Below are positions 24,238 through 32,762 of a stretch of 64,000 nucleotides of DNA, in pieces. The position numbers and the translations under genes are program-made. Positions within the stretch are counted from its first letter, which is position 1; each line of letters starts with the position of its first letter. The notes below the pieces were generated by a model, which worked only from the letters and a program-made list of their open reading frames with translations, ran no database searches and was not told the DNA's origin. Origin of the DNA: Acidimicrobiales bacterium (GTDB taxonomy: Bacteria; Actinomycetota; Acidimicrobiia; Acidimicrobiales; JAVJTC01); the NCBI GenBank assembly GCA_040219085.1, contig JAVJTC010000029.1, positions 186,001 through 250,000 on the forward strand. Direction: 5' to 3'.

Positions 24238-26315
24238 GTCTCCCCTCCACGGGTTGCGACGAGGCTGCCGTCGCCGGCGACGGTCACGCTCCAGCCTGGT
24301 CTGATGACTGCGGTCGTCTCGCGTTCTTCGACGATGGCGGGGCCGCCGAACGTGGCGCCCGCACCGAGCGTCGCCCGGCGGTAGACGGGGACCTCCACGG
24401 GTGCCTCACCACGCCCGAACCGCACCGGCCGTGTGCGGTGCGGAGTCGGCTCGCCTGCGCCGTCGGCAACCGGCGGTTCGATGTCTGCTGACGGCTCGAA
24501 GGCGGACAGCCGCCACGTCACGACCTCGACACCGACGTCGGGGATCGCGAGCCCGAAGATCCGCCGGTATTCCTCCTCGAACGCGGTCAACAGCGTGGCG
24601 TCGTCGATCGGCCACTGGTCGCCCTCGCCCACCCAGATCGTGATCTCGTTGCCCTGACCCGCGTAGCGGGCGTCCACGCCGTAGCGGAAATGGATCCGGT
24701 CGGTGGCGACACCGGCCGCGGCGAGTACCCGGCGCCCCTCCTCACGCAGTTCCTCGAGGAGCGCGTCGCGTTCGGCGGGATCGAGGCCGCCCAGGGCGCG
24801 GACCCGGCTACGGGCGAGATCGATGCGCACCGGCGACACGAGAGTCCCGAACGCCGACAGGACACTCGCGTCGACGGGGAAGATGACCCGGTCGCTCTCG
24901 AGCAGTTCGGCGACGCCGCAGGCGTGCACCGGTCCGGCGCCTCCGAAGGCGATCAGGGGGACACCGCGCAGGTCGATGCCCTGCTCGACACCGTGCATCC
25001 GTGCCGCCGCCGCCATGTTCTGGTTGACGACCTCGTGGATGCCGGCGGCCGTGTCGGTCACAGACAGCCCGAGTCCCTCGGCGACCGGGGAGAGCGCAGA
25101 CCGGGCCAACGAGGCCTCGAGAGGCATGTCCCCACCGAGGAAGGTCTCGGGATCGATCATGCCGAGCACCACATCGGCGTCGGTCACGGCCGGCTCGGTT
25201 CCGCCGCGTGCGTAGCTCGCCGGTCCGGGGTCGGCACCGGCCGACGTGGGACCGACCTTGAGGAGCCCGAGCCCGTCGACGCGTGCGAGGCTGCCGCCCC
25301 CGGCACCGATCTCGACGAGGTCCACCGACGGCACCGAGACGGGGAAGCCCGATCCCTTCTTGAACCGGTAGATCCGGGCCACCTCGAAGGAGTTGGTGAG
25401 TTCCGGCTCGCCGTGGCGGATGAGGCACGCCTTGGCTGTCGTACCGCCCATGTCGAAACACAGCAGACGGTCGAGGTCGTGACGGCGGGCGAACCACGAC
25501 CCGGCGAGGGCACCGGCCGCAGGGCCGGACTCGACGAGTCGGATGGGCACCCGGGCCGCGTCGGCCGCAGAGACCACCCCACCGTTGGAGAGCATCATCA
25601 GCACCGAGCCCCCGAAACCCTCCGCGGAGAGCCACTTTCCGAGCTCGTCGAGATACGGACCGATCACGGGCATGGTGGCCGCATTGCACGCCGTGGTGAC
25701 CATGCGGGGGTACTCGCGGATCTGCGGGGAGACCTCCGAGGACACGCAGACGGCCACACCGAGCTCGGCGGAGAGGTGATCGGCGACGACGCGCTCGTTG
25801 GCACCGTTGACATAGGCGTTGAGGAAGCACACAGCGACGGCGTCGAGGTTGGCGTCGCCCAGCTGGCGGGTCAGTTCGGCCAGCGCGGCCGGTGTCGGCT
25901 CCCCCACGATGTCGCCCGTCGCCGACACGCGCTCGTCGATTTCGAAGGTGAGGTCCCGGGGAATCGGCGGTTCCGGGAACTCGATCTGGAGGTCGTACAT
26001 GTCGTAGCGGTGCTCGTCACGGATGAGGAGCGTGTCACCGAAGCCGGTGGTCGTGACGAGGCCCGCCCGACCCGTCTTGCCCTCGATCAGGGCGTTCGTG
26101 ATGAGAGTGGTCGCGTGCACGATGGGCGCGGTGATCTCGGCCGGCCGGACACCGGCCTTTGCCAGCAGCGCGGTGATGCCGGTGCGGACACCCTCGAGGG
26201 GCGCGGCCGGGGTCGTCAGTGTCTTGTCCACGACGACGCGCCCGGAGTCCCCGTCGACGAGCACCACGTCGGTGAATGTCCCGCCGATGTCGACGGCGAG
26301 TCGCCAGTTCGTCAT
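24234..26315 (-). CDS. Hydantoinase A / oxoprolinase family subunit (HyuA)
   Basis: The ATG at 26315, with GGGAGG upstream and a 4-nt overlap with the cupin stop, gives 693 residues. The actin-like ATPase signature VDIGGTFTDVVLVDGDSG is at the N-terminus. CFDMGGTTAKACLIRHG is central, and IAFGGAGPVHACG marks the second ATP-binding half. It supplies ATP hydrolysis for ring opening with HyuB. Sequence alone cannot separate hydantoinase, oxoprolinase and carboxylase functions. A carboxylase gamma subunit is not seen, which favours a hydrolase. Confidence 0.9.
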   Translation of the reverse strand: MTNWRLAVDIGGTFTDVVLVDGDSGRVVVDKTLTTPAAPLEGVRTGITALLAKAGVRPAEITAPIVHATTLITNALIEGKTGRAGLVTTTGFGDTLLIRDEHRYDMYDLQIEFPEPPIPRDLTFEIDERVSATGDIVGEPTPAALAELTRQLGDANLDAVAVCFLNAYVNGANERVVADHLSAELGVAVCVSSEVSPQIREYPRMVTTACNAATMPVIGPYLDELGKWLSAEGFGGSVLMMLSNGGVVSAADAARVPIRLVESGPAAGALAGSWFARRHDLDRLLCFDMGGTTAKACLIRHGEPELTNSFEVARIYRFKKGSGFPVSVPSVDLVEIGAGGGSLARVDGLGLLKVGPTSAGADPGPASYARGGTEPAVTDADVVLGMIDPETFLGGDMPLEASLARSALSPVAEGLGLSVTDTAAGIHEVVNQNMAAAARMHGVEQGIDLRGVPLIAFGGAGPVHACGVAELLESDRVIFPVDASVLSAFGTLVSPVRIDLARSRVRALGGLDPAERDALLEELREEGRRVLAAAGVATDRIHFRYGVDARYAGQGNEITIWVGEGDQWPIDDATLLTAFEEEYRRIFGLAIPDVGVEVVTWRLSAFEPSADIEPPVADGAGEPTPHRTRPVRFGRGEAPVEVPVYRRATLGAGATFGGPAIVEERETTAVIRPGWSVTVAGDGSLVATRGGET

Positions 26316-26695
26316 GCGTCCTCCCGCAGGTCGTCGCGGGGCGGGGCGAAGACGTCGAGGATCCAGCACTCGTCGTACTCCTCGTCGCCGACGAAGACGC
26401 TGTCACCGTGCCAGACGTCCTTGTAGGCCAGGTAGAAGTCACCGGGACCCAGGACCGTCCTCTCGGTGACCTCCTCACCGCCGATACGGAAGTCGAGCGC
26501 GCCGCGCATGATGATGCCGAGCTGTTCGTTGTCGGGGTGGTGGTGCAGGTACGAGCCGGGGGTACCGCCCGCGATGCGCCAGAAGCACAGTTGGAGTTCG
26601 TCGCCGGTGACGACGCGCCGCCGGAAGCCTGGGCGGTCTGTCGCGACGAACGCGTCCTCGTCCATGAAGAACGCCATCTGTCGGGTCGGGTCCAT
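26312..26695 (-). CDS. Cupin-domain protein
   Basis: The protein has a single cupin barrel: GSYLHHHPDNEQLGIIMRGA carries the His/Glu ligands of motif 1, and GPGDFYLAYKDVWHG those of motif 2. With the ATG at 26695 it has 127 residues. A TTG at 26779 would overlap the regulator stop and add 28 residues of low conservation, so it is less likely. Small cupins in catabolic operons may be metal-dependent isomerases, dioxygenases or ligand sensors; the role is open. It lies between the regulator and hyuA. Confidence 0.8.
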   Translation of the reverse strand: MDPTRQMAFFMDEDAFVATDRPGFRRRVVTGDELQLCFWRIAGGTPGSYLHHHPDNEQLGIIMRGALDFRIGGEEVTERTVLGPGDFYLAYKDVWHGDSVFVGDEEYDECWILDVFAPPRDDLREDA

Positions 26696-26771
26696 GGGGG
26701 GTGTGGGTCTCCTCGTCCTCAGGCCGGCTTCGTCGCCGGCTGCGTTCAGGTGGGTCGTCGGCACATCGGCC

Positions 26772-27479
26772 TCAGACAAGTTTCTCGATCATCCGCGACT
26801 CGACCTGGTCGAGGTGAGCCGTCACCGCCGCCGCCACGCCGGTCACCGATCCCTCGGCCATCGCCGTGGCGATGGCCTCGTGGGCCCGGGCCGACTCGTC
26901 GATGATCTCCGCGACGGCCTCCGCGTTGACGTCGTCGGTGAGCAGGGACTCGAATTCCCCGGAGTGGAAGAGCGCGTCGAGGACCTTCGAGTAGACCTCG
27001 GCGAGCACCCGGTTGCCGCAGGCATCGGCGATGGCCGCGTGGAAGGCGCGGTCGAGCCGGCGGAACTCGGCGATGTCGAGCCCGGAGCGGAAGCCACCGG
27101 CCATCTCGGCGAGCTCGCTGCGCTGGGCGTCGTCGGCACGACAACAGGCGAACTCCGCAACCGCCACCTCGATCGCCCGGCGGGTCTCGAACATGTCGCG
27201 TACCGCGGTCTTGCGGTGGTCCACGTCCACGTCGACCGAGGGGAGGTGTTCGACGACGCGCACCCGGTTGCCGGTGCGCTCGATGACGCCCAGTGCGCTG
27301 AGTCCGACGATCGCCTCGCGGACCGAGGTCCGGGCCACGCCGAACTGCTCGGCGAGTTCGCGTTCCGGGGGAAGGACCTCACCGGCACGGAGACGCCCGT
27401 TGCGGATGCCCTCGGCGATCGCGTGGCGGATCTCGTCGGCCACGGTGCGGCGTTCGATCTGGCCGAAGGGTTCACTCAC
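26772..27479 (-). CDS. GntR-family transcriptional regulator, FadR subfamily
   Basis: The 235-residue protein has an N-terminal winged helix-turn-helix (LPPERELAEQFGVARTSVREAI at about residues 36-57) and an all-helical FCD effector domain. FCD ligands appear as RRLDRAFHAAIADACGN and ARAHEAIATAMAEG, whose Asp and His would bind a metal and a carboxylate effector. FadR-subfamily regulators bind TGGT-N3-ACCA palindromes; such a palindrome lies 171 bp upstream of this gene and at two other promoters in the window. It is therefore the likely controller of the whole catabolic set, usually a repressor released by a pathway acid. Confidence 0.92.
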   Translation of the reverse strand: MSEPFGQIERRTVADEIRHAIAEGIRNGRLRAGEVLPPERELAEQFGVARTSVREAIVGLSALGVIERTGNRVRVVEHLPSVDVDVDHRKTAVRDMFETRRAIEVAVAEFACCRADDAQRSELAEMAGGFRSGLDIAEFRRLDRAFHAAIADACGNRVLAEVYSKVLDALFHSGEFESLLTDDVNAEAVAEIIDESARAHEAIATAMAEGSVTGVAAAVTAHLDQVESRMIEKLV

Positions 27480-27746
27480 CGGGAGTCGGCCTTCTCGACG
27501 TGAGACAGCCGACCGCGGACCCGACCTCGAGGTCGGCCCGGGCGGCGTGGATGTGGCGGCTCATCGGCAACGCAGGCACTCCGCGGCAGGTTCTGTGGCA
27601 TCGACGACGTCACCGCCCGCGAGGGCGCCGACGCGGCGTAACGGTCTGATGGTCTGACCAAAGCGAGACTAGAGCCGTGGTGCGCTCATCGCAAGACTCA
27701 GGAAATCCGGGCGACCAGACCGGAACGGGCCGGTAGCCTCACGGAG
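27480..27746. other. Control region between gntR and the DrrAB exporter
   Basis: The 267-bp gap separates leftward gntR from the rightward ABC exporter. It holds the operator at 27650-27660 but no convincing gene. A short leftward open frame at 27476-27661 has Arg/Pro-rich, domain-free translation and is not believed to be coding. Confidence 0.5.
27650..27660. promoter_or_regulatory. Putative GntR/FadR-type operator, site 3 (autoregulatory)
   Basis: This is a perfect TGGTCTGACCA palindrome. On the minus strand it continues as CATCAGACC, matching the CATCAGTCC extension of sites 1 and 2. It lies upstream of gntR, as expected for autoregulation and for control of the operon gntR leads. Confidence 0.7.
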
Positions 27747-28796
27747 GTGGAAACCCCCTCCCCCGCCATGACAGTCGGCTCCGTCGCGCTCGGAGCCGGC
27801 CGCGCCACGTCGGGCGCGGACGCCGTCGTCGCGCAGGGTCTCGAGAAGGCCTTCGGTGAGACGAGGGCGCTGCGGGGACTCGACCTCGTCGTTCCCCGCG
27901 GATCGCTGCTCGGCGTGCTCGGCCCCAACGGCGCCGGCAAGACGACCGCCGTTCGGATCCTCACCACTCTCCTTGTCCCCGACGCGGGGTCGGCCACCGT
28001 CGACGGCATCGACGTGATCGCCCAACCCGGCCGCGTCCGCGCCCGTATCGGGCTGACGGGACAGTACGCAGCGGTCGAGGAACGCCTGACAGGGCGAGAG
28101 AACCTCGAGCTCGTATGCCGCTACTTCCACATGCCACGCCGGGACGCGAAGAGCCGCAGCGTCGAACTGCTCGACCGCTTCGCGCTCACCGACGCCGGCG
28201 ATCGTGTCGTGAAGGGCTATTCCGGCGGCATGCGACGCCGGCTCGACATCGCGATGAGCCTCGTCGCCCGGCCGTCAGTGCTCTTTCTCGACGAGCCCAC
28301 CACCGGGCTCGATCCCCGCAGCCGGCTGGCGATGTGGGACCTGATCGAAGAACTCAAGGCCGAGGGCACGACCACGCTGCTCACCACGCAGTACCTCGAA
28401 GAGGCGGACCGGCTCGCGGACTCGATCACCGTCATAGACCGGGGACGCGTCATCGAGGAGGGCACCGCCGATCAGCTCAAGGACCGCCTCGGCGGCAACC
28501 GCGTCGCCGTCACGATCCGTCACGCCGACAACCTCGGCCGGGCCCGCGAGGCCATCGCCGGGTTGTGCACCGGCGAGATCACCGACGACGGACACCGCCA
28601 CCTCGAGGCCTCCATCGCGACCCGGCCCGGCATCGTGCCCGAGGCGATCCGCCTCCTCGATGCCGCGGGCATCGACGTGCTCGACGTGGAGGTCCACCGC
28701 CCGACCCTCGACGACGTTTTCCTCACCCTGACCGGACACTCAGCTGACGACCTCGCCCCCGACGACTCGGGCGACCCCGACGGAGACCAGCCGTGA
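27747..28796 (+). CDS. ABC exporter ATPase, DrrA type
   Basis: The 349-residue single-domain ATPase has Walker A GPNGAGKTT, signature YSGGMRRRLDIA, Walker B VLFLDEPTTGLD and the switch His region LLTTQYLEEADRLAD. The C-terminal extension (EVHRPTLDDVFLTLTG) is typical of DrrA/daunorubicin-resistance ATPases. The GTG at 27747 has GGAG very close; an ATG at 27768 is a possible start. It pairs with the permease that follows with a 4-nt overlap. Substrates range from antibiotics to lipids. Confidence 0.9.
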   Translation: METPSPAMTVGSVALGAGRATSGADAVVAQGLEKAFGETRALRGLDLVVPRGSLLGVLGPNGAGKTTAVRILTTLLVPDAGSATVDGIDVIAQPGRVRARIGLTGQYAAVEERLTGRENLELVCRYFHMPRRDAKSRSVELLDRFALTDAGDRVVKGYSGGMRRRLDIAMSLVARPSVLFLDEPTTGLDPRSRLAMWDLIEELKAEGTTTLLTTQYLEEADRLADSITVIDRGRVIEEGTADQLKDRLGGNRVAVTIRHADNLGRAREAIAGLCTGEITDDGHRHLEASIATRPGIVPEAIRLLDAAGIDVLDVEVHRPTLDDVFLTLTGHSADDLAPDDSGDPDGDQP

Positions 28797-29626
28797 ACGC
28801 CCCCGCCGCAGCAGACCCGGGCACAACCATCCCGAGGCGCCACGAGGTCCCCCAGGGCCCCGTGTGGATCGCCCGCGACGCCTGGACCGAGGCGACCCGT
28901 CACCTTCGGATCATCCCCCGCAACATCGAACTGCTGATCTTCGCCACGATCCAACCGATCATGTTCGTGCTGTTGTTCGTCTACGTCTTCGGCGGCTCGA
29001 TCGAGGTGCCGGGGTTCGCCGACTACGACCAGTACCTGTTGCCGGGCATCTTCGCCCAGACCGTCGTGTTCGGTTCGGCGTTCACCGGGATCGGGATCGC
29101 CGAGGACATGCAGAAGGGGCTCATCGACCGGCTGCGGTCACTGCCCATGTCGCGTTCCGCGGTGCTCGTCGGCCGGACCATCTCGGACCTCGTACGCAAC
29201 GTGATCACGTTCCTCGTCATGCTCGGGGTCGCGTTCGCCGTCGGTTTCCGCTTCGAAGGGTCCCTGGTCGAGGCTGTCGGAGCGACAGCGCTTCTGCTCG
29301 GCTTCAGCTATGCCTTCAGCTGGATCCAGGCGCTGTTCGGGCTTTCGGTGAAGTCCGTCGAGGCCGCCAACTCCGCGGGTTTCATCTGGATGTTCCCGCT
29401 CACGTTCGTGTCGTCGGCCTTCGTCGACGTCGACACGCTGCCGGGCTGGATGCAACCGATCGCCGAGTACAACCCCTTCACCGTGGCGACCGACGCCGCC
29501 CGGGCGCTCTACAACGGCAACGACGCCGGCAACGACGTCTGGGGCGCCCTGGCGTGGATCGTGGGCATCATCGCCGTCTTCTCGACGCTGGCCGTCCGGA
29601 AGTACGCCCGCACGACCTCGGCCTGA
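28793..29626 (+). CDS. ABC-2 type exporter permease, DrrB type
   Basis: The 277-residue membrane protein has about six transmembrane segments and the ABC-2 pattern QPIMFVLLFVYVFGGSI, then LPGIFAQTVVFGSAFTGIGI and GLIDRLRSLPMSRSAVLVGR. The near-C-terminal MQPIAEYNPFTVATDAAR is the conserved NPxT region. Its GTG start overlaps the ATPase stop by 4 nt. The pair likely exports a hydrophobic compound; nothing ties it firmly to the neighbouring catabolic genes. Confidence 0.92.
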   Translation: MNAPAAADPGTTIPRRHEVPQGPVWIARDAWTEATRHLRIIPRNIELLIFATIQPIMFVLLFVYVFGGSIEVPGFADYDQYLLPGIFAQTVVFGSAFTGIGIAEDMQKGLIDRLRSLPMSRSAVLVGRTISDLVRNVITFLVMLGVAFAVGFRFEGSLVEAVGATALLLGFSYAFSWIQALFGLSVKSVEAANSAGFIWMFPLTFVSSAFVDVDTLPGWMQPIAEYNPFTVATDAARALYNGNDAGNDVWGALAWIVGIIAVFSTLAVRKYARTTSA

Positions 29627-29695
29627 CCGGCGAGGGGCGCGCCGCGAGGGCCTGAGCTCGACGGGTCCGCCACCGCCGTGTGAGATGCTCAGGCG

Positions 29696-31963
29696 ATGAT
29701 CGAGCACCTCCTCGAACCCGACTTCACGGGCCGGGTCGGCACCACGGTCGACCGGTCGACGCCCGCGTGGCCGGAGCTTCCGACGCCCGGACCTGACGCG
29801 CCGAACGTCGTCGTCATCGTCCTCGACGACGTGGGCTTCGCCCAGCTGGGCTGCTACGGCTCCGACATCTCGACGCCTCACATCGACGGACTCGCCGCGT
29901 CAGGGCTGCGCTACACCAACTTCCACGTCACGCCGCTCTGCTCCCCCACCCGCGCCTGCATCCTCACCGGCCGCAACCACCACAGCGTCGGCATGGGGAT
30001 GATCAGCGGTTTCCCGTCCGGCTTCCCCAACGGTCGTGAGGCGGTGTCGCACCGGGCGGCGATGATCCCGGCCGCGCTGCGCGCCGAGGGCTACGGGACC
30101 TACGCCGTGGGCAAGTGGCACCTCGTCCCGATGGCCGACATGACACCCGCCGGCCGGTTCGACCATTGGCCCCTCTCGCACGGCTTCGACCGCTTCTACG
30201 GATTCCTCGGCGGCGAGACCGACCAGTACCGACCGAACCTCTACGTGGACAACCACGTGGCGACGCCGCCGCAGAACCCCGGGTACCACCTCAGCGAGGA
30301 CCTGGTGGCCCAGGCGGAGACGATGCTGAGCGGGCACCGTTCGGCGGCCCCGGACCGGCCGTTCTTCCTGTACCTGGCATTCGGGGCGTGCCACGGCCCC
30401 CACCAGGTCCCCGAGCCCTATCGCAGCCGCTACCGGGGTCGCTACGACGACGGGTGGGACGCCACCCGCGAACGCTGGCACCGACGCCAACTCGAACTCG
30501 GCGTGATTCCGCCCGGGACCGGCCTGGCGCCACGGAACCCCGACGTCGAGCCGTGGGCGTCGTTCGATCCGGCCGAACAGGCGAGATTCGCGGAGTTCCA
30601 GGAGGTGTTCGCGGGCTTCCTCGAACACACCGACGCCCAGGTGGGCCGCGTCCTCGCGACGCTGGACGCTCTCGAGTGCGCCGGGAACACCATCGTGATG
30701 GTGATGTCGGACAACGGCGCCGCCGGTGAGGCCGGGCCACGGGGCACGTGGAACGAGCTGATCCCCTTCAACGGGCTGTCCGATGCCGAAGCGGCCACCC
30801 TCGACGTCGACGAGGAACTGGGATCACCCGCCACCTACCCGCTGTACCCGTCGGGGTGGGCCCAGGTCGGCAACACCCCACTGAAGTGGTACAAGCACCA
30901 CACGTTCGGCGGCGGGGTACGCGCACCGCTGATCGTCCGCTGGCCGGGCCACACCGCCGCCGGTGGCGTCCGCAGCCGTTTCCAGCACGCGATCGACATC
31001 ACCCCGACGATCCTCGACGCCGCGGGCGTGGACTTCCCCGAGGTCGTCGACGGTGTCGCGCAACTCCCCGTCCACGGTGAGAGCTTCCTGGACCAGATGG
31101 ACGAACGACCCTCGGTGGACTCGGCGGGGACCCCCGGCACCGGCCGGGTCCAGTACTTCGAGATGCAGGGTCACCGGGGCATCTTCGACGACGGGTGGAA
31201 GGCGGTGACCATGCACACAGCGGGTGAACCGTTCGAGTCCGACCGCTGGGAGCTCTACCGGCTCGACGAGGACTTCGCCGAACTGAACGACCTCGCTGAG
31301 GCTGAACCCGACCGCCTCGCCCGCATGAAGGACCTCTGGTGGCACGAGGCCGGTCGCCATGGCGTGACTCCCCTCGACGACCGCTTCCTCGAACGGGCCC
31401 AGGACAGGCGCGGGACCGACAACGAGGGCCGAACCCGTTTCCGCTACTTCCGGGGGACCCCGCGGATCTCCGAGTCGGCAGGAGCCGAGATCCGCGCCGG
31501 CGCCTTCACGATGGTCGTGCAACTCGACGGGTACGTCCCCGGCGACGAGGGCGTCCTGGTCGCATTCGGCGGTCGGTTCTCCGGGCTGGTCCTCTTCGTC
31601 GAGAACGACCACCTCTGCTTCGACCACAACAGCTACACCAACCACACGCATCTTCGTTCACGCGCCGCGATCCCCGCCGGCACGGCCACCGTCGGCATCG
31701 GGTGGGCGCCGGTCGACGACGAGGCCACCGTCGATCTGCTCGTCGACGGCGCCCCCGACGCCTCCGTGCGCATCAGTCGGCCCGTTCCGTTCTACGCGGG
31801 CGGAAACGGCTTCGAGGTCGGCGGCAACTGGCTCTCGCGGGTCAGCGACCGCTACGAGATGCCCTTCGAGTACACGGGCCGCTTCCGTCACGTGACGATC
31901 GACGCGTCCGGGACGGACCTCGACACGGGCGGCGCACGGCGGGCGGCCGCGCGCGCGGACTGA
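29696..31963 (+). CDS. Arylsulfatase-type sulfatase
   Basis: The 755-residue protein has the formylglycine signature LCSPTRACILTGRN (C82 would be oxidised), the metal ligands VLDDVGF (D44, D45) and MSDNGAAG, and the GKWHL motif. These define an S1-family sulfatase that hydrolyses sulfate esters. Residues from about 590 on form an extra beta-rich domain seen in large arylsulfatases. No signal peptide is visible, so it may be cytoplasmic. The formylglycine-generating enzyme needed for activation is not in the window. Confidence 0.9.
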   Translation: MIEHLLEPDFTGRVGTTVDRSTPAWPELPTPGPDAPNVVVIVLDDVGFAQLGCYGSDISTPHIDGLAASGLRYTNFHVTPLCSPTRACILTGRNHHSVGMGMISGFPSGFPNGREAVSHRAAMIPAALRAEGYGTYAVGKWHLVPMADMTPAGRFDHWPLSHGFDRFYGFLGGETDQYRPNLYVDNHVATPPQNPGYHLSEDLVAQAETMLSGHRSAAPDRPFFLYLAFGACHGPHQVPEPYRSRYRGRYDDGWDATRERWHRRQLELGVIPPGTGLAPRNPDVEPWASFDPAEQARFAEFQEVFAGFLEHTDAQVGRVLATLDALECAGNTIVMVMSDNGAAGEAGPRGTWNELIPFNGLSDAEAATLDVDEELGSPATYPLYPSGWAQVGNTPLKWYKHHTFGGGVRAPLIVRWPGHTAAGGVRSRFQHAIDITPTILDAAGVDFPEVVDGVAQLPVHGESFLDQMDERPSVDSAGTPGTGRVQYFEMQGHRGIFDDGWKAVTMHTAGEPFESDRWELYRLDEDFAELNDLAEAEPDRLARMKDLWWHEAGRHGVTPLDDRFLERAQDRRGTDNEGRTRFRYFRGTPRISESAGAEIRAGAFTMVVQLDGYVPGDEGVLVAFGGRFSGLVLFVENDHLCFDHNSYTNHTHLRSRAAIPAGTATVGIGWAPVDDEATVDLLVDGAPDASVRISRPVPFYAGGNGFEVGGNWLSRVSDRYEMPFEYTGRFRHVTIDASGTDLDTGGARRAAARAD

Positions 31964-32012
31964 GCCAGGCTGAAGGCTGTTCGCTGTCCCTTCCGGCTCG
32001 GCCCGGGCAGGC

Positions 32013-32741
32013 TCAGGGCTGCTCGTTGTAGGTGAAGACCACCAGGCCGATCGGCGTCTGGCCGATGGCCGACAGCGACGCCTGGGACACGTGCAGTCTC
32101 AGGATCATCGAGGCGTCACCACCGAGCGCCCACACCACGGCGGCCTTGACCGGTGTCGCGTGGGTGGCGACGAGGACCACCTCACCGGCCGGCGACGCGA
32201 GCAGGTCGTCACAGGCAGCTCTGACCCGCTCGCTCAGAGAGGCGAGTGACTCACCACCGCCGGGTGGTTCGTAGTGGACGTCACGGGCCCAGCCCCAGGC
32301 GAGAGAGCTGATCGCCTCCTCGACCGGCCAGCCCTCGGCCATCCCGTAGTCGATCTCCGCGAAACGCTCGTCGACGGTGGTCGGAACATCCGCGAAACCT
32401 CCGTGCTCCAACGTCTGTCGGGCTCGCAGCGACGGGCTCGTGACGGCCCTGTCGACGTTCCACCGGTCCCTGATGAGTGCACCCACCGCTTCGGCCTGCT
32501 CGATGCCGACCTCGTCGAGAGGCGGGTTCAGTCGGCCCTGGAGGCGGTGCTCCGCGTTGAGCACGGTTCGCCCGTGGCGGAGCAGGACGATCGTCGTCGG
32601 CCCCTCGTAGCCGGGATCGAAGCCGTCGTCGGCCGCGCCTCTCAGCCAGGCGACCGAAGATGGCTCGCCTCGGCCCCCCGACCCGGACTCAGACGAAGAT
32701 GGCTCGCCTCGGCCCCCCGACCCGGACTCAGACGAGGTCAT
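32013..32741 (-). CDS. Histidine phosphatase family protein (phosphoglycerate mutase-like)
   Basis: The 242-residue protein has the RHG signature TIVLLRHGRTVLNAEHRLQG, the second-arginine region ALRARQTL-like segment SPSLRARQTLEHGG, the acid residue region FAEIDYGMAEGW and the late His in VLVATHATPVKA. It is probably a small-molecule phosphatase of the CobC/PhoE type. Its first about 30 residues are an odd Ser/Gly/Glu-rich extension made of a 13-residue unit duplicated exactly at DNA level (32655-32732). The catalytic domain starts only at about residue 45, so a downstream start cannot be excluded. Confidence 0.85.
   Translation of the reverse strand: MTSSESGSGGRGEPSSSESGSGGRGEPSSVAWLRGAADDGFDPGYEGPTTIVLLRHGRTVLNAEHRLQGRLNPPLDEVGIEQAEAVGALIRDRWNVDRAVTSPSLRARQTLEHGGFADVPTTVDERFAEIDYGMAEGWPVEEAISSLAWGWARDVHYEPPGGGESLASLSERVRAACDDLLASPAGEVVLVATHATPVKAAVVWALGGDASMILRLHVSQASLSAIGQTPIGLVVFTYNEQP
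32655..32732. repeat. 39-bp exact tandem duplication in the phosphatase 5' end
   Basis: Two identical 39-bp copies lie at 32655-32693 and 32694-32732. As 39 is divisible by three, the duplication is in frame and adds one 13-residue Ser/Gly-rich unit (SSESGSGGRGEP) to the N-terminus of the histidine phosphatase. Confidence 0.92.
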
Positions 32742-32762
32742 GGCCGATCTCCGACAGCGCCG

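Noticed and set aside
26312-26779. Longer cupin protein from a TTG at 26779
   Set aside because: The extra 28 residues are not cupin-like and overlap the regulator stop; the ATG at 26695 already includes the full cupin barrel.
27476-27661. A 61-codon minus-strand frame upstream of gntR
   Set aside because: The translation is Arg/Pro/Ser-rich, there is no ribosome site, and it covers the putative operator region.
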